Of a stretch of 64,000 bases of DNA, positions 62,501 through 64,000 are shown in pieces (the stretch's first letter is position 1; each line of letters begins with the position of its first letter). The stretch spans positions 10,882,708 through 10,946,707 of the forward strand of contig OW388304.1 in NCBI GenBank assembly GCA_936450465.1. The letters run 5' to 3'. The translations under genes and the position numbers were made by a program. The stretch comes from Gibbula magus (lineage: Eukaryota; Mollusca; Gastropoda; Trochida; Trochidae). The notes under the pieces are model-generated. The model searched no databases. It was not told the origin of the DNA and saw nothing but the letters and a program-made list of their open reading frames with translations.

Positions 62501-63680
62501 CAAGCAGCCCGATTATTGGCAAACGTGATATTATTTGTAAGTCCACACGCAGCTATTAAATCAAACTGTTTTTATCGGCCAATATGCAGGCATTATCTAC
62601 TCTGCATATCTATCAAGTATCGTCATGGCAACCAAACGTATATTGAGGTCGCATCCGCTGAATATGAGTTTGGGTAATCAACTCGACAGAATCAATAGCA
62701 ATAATGACCAAAAAAAATAAAAGTTCAATTCGGGAGTGTTTTCGTTACGGGATACATGAAATAAGCCGAGAGCCCAGTCTTGTTATAACACTTCCACACA
62801 TCACTGTACTTGGTGTTTACTTGGCAAAAAAAACCCCGTCGAAATGAAAGGGAACGCTCTTATCAGAGTTGGTTAAAATATTAATGGTTACGCATCCCTG
62901 TGATCAAATATTTACGACATCGTATTGGACGGGATATCTTGGATTTACATTGGCCGCTAGAGCCTTGGCAATTGCACTCGAAGAAACCTGCTCGCCTACC
63001 AGTTGATTTATAACAGTAACCAAGGAACTGATATCGTTGCCACGGAATTGTTTTAGTAGATCAAAAGATGGATGAGAAATTAAAACGACAGAAAATTGTT
63101 CCACAAATTCATCAATTCGGACAAATTATTTGGTCGATGACTACTTCACAGCATAATAGATGTATTATCTAAACTTTAAATGGGAGAAGCATTTACTCAC
63201 CAGAACTAAATCAGACTTCAAATAAAGATATTGAAGAGTACATAATAACTTGAAGTCATGATTAAACTGTATATAAAACATGATTCAAAGTTAGAAAATG
63301 TTTGTATCAAATAGGTATTCAATTACACTTGGTAGTAAACAAAGATTAAACAAACTGAAATACAACAAATTATTTTCAAAGTTGAGAAAAAAAACATAAA
63401 TTAAAGATTATCAAGAACTAATGAAAATGAAAGAAAATATACACTTGTATAACAATACTTATATTTACATTTGCTATGTAAAACAATATACCAAATTTTT
63501 TATTTTGAACCATATATATTAAAAGCTGATTCATTAAGAAGTATTACTTAATACTTTAGCAAGTGAATAAGTGTTGCCAATTTACAGGAATGAAAACTCG
63601 TTAAAATTTACAAAGGGAATATTTCAGTATTCCTAGCTTTGACTAAGTTTAAAGACAGGCTGTAACTGCATGCTGCTTAC

Positions 63681-63955
63681 AAGATATAATTCTTAAAAGA
63701 CATAATTCTCAAGAGATAATTCTTAAGAAATATAATTCTCAAGAGGTATAATTCTTAAGAGATATAATTCTCATGAGGTATAATTCTCAAAAGATGAAAT
63801 TCTTAAGAAATATAATTCTCAAAAAATATAATTCTTAAGAAACACAATTCTCAAGAGATAAAATGCTTAAAATATATAATTCTCAACAGATATAATTCTA
63901 CATATATAATCCTCAAGAGACATATTCACAAGAAATATAATTCTTGAGAGAAATA
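63681..63955. repeat. 16-bp tandem array with near-palindromic units
   Basis: About 16 units of ATAATTCTCAAGAGAT and ATAATTCTTAAGAAAT, often alternating, giving a 32-bp higher-order period. The cores TTCTTAAGAA and TTCTCAAGAG are palindromic or nearly so. The array decays towards 63950. Confidence 0.9.
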
Positions 63956-64000
63956 ATACATCTTGATAATTCACCACCACAAGTAACAACCATATAACCA

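Larger units (their letters stand above)
53249..64000 (-). other. 5' intron and/or upstream flank of the zinc-finger gene, non-coding
   Basis: The first coding exon starts with a splice acceptor, so the promoter and at least one non-coding exon lie upstream, here or beyond the window. I see no further coding exon. Long AT-rich stretches alternate with high-complexity islands (about 55780-56040, 56640-57010, 58840-59070, 62440-62700). CCATCTGTC occurs at 53735, 56449, 58709 and 60734. One 161-codon frame at 60565-61050 (+) remains unexplained (see findings). Confidence 0.6.

Overview
This window looks like a stretch of animal nuclear genome, most likely lophotrochozoan and probably mollusc. 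That is inferred from spliced C2H2 zinc-finger exons, several tRNA-derived SINE families, truncated non-LTR retrotransposons with microsatellite tails, many MITE-like inverted repeats, and a short AGTTATCTCCCTT-type motif that recurs at least nine times. The sequence is AT-rich and gene-poor, with no operons, bacterial genes, viral genes, CRISPR arrays or rRNA genes.

Layout. Positions 1-35 kb are essentially intergenic: SINEs (597-865, 5945-6090, 12215-12300, 17070-17383 with a second SINE nested inside, 33745-33835, 34865-35195), LINE remnants (9930-10366, 15596-15735, 28147-28508, 29041-29650, 31578-31744, 31745-33439), fold-back elements (10735-11065, 17922-18325, 18776-18860, 19181-19329, 19565-19673, 22301-22425) and tandem arrays of 12, 15, 17 and 46 bp. 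A 0.4-0.5 kb segment occurs twice (3616-3990 and 7326-7807), and its internal 17-bp array has expanded in one copy.

The first convincing gene is an intron-free coding exon at 36233-37153 (+). It encodes 306 aa resembling the C1orf74/UPF0739 (DUF4504) family and lies just downstream of a MITE and a 27-bp triplication. Downstream are repeats, including a palindrome-headed element at 39601-40545.

The second gene occupies 49003-53248 on the minus strand. It is a three-finger C2H2 protein of 669 aa made from two coding exons (52000-53203 and 49003-49808), joined by a canonical phase-1 intron that holds a purine-rich minisatellite. Its 5' exon carries a 14-codon upstream ORF whose stop overlaps the main start. 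About 7 kb downstream of its stop contains no coding sequence and ends in an AATAAA, so a very long 3' UTR is possible. The 10.7 kb upstream (53.2-64 kb) is non-coding but has high-complexity islands and recurring E-box-like CCATCTGTC sites, consistent with regulatory DNA of a developmental transcription factor.

Nothing here is a clear-cut new molecular system. The best leads are the architecture and translational control of the zinc-finger gene, the recurrent CTCCCTT motif, and the dense, partly nested population of non-autonomous mobile elements.
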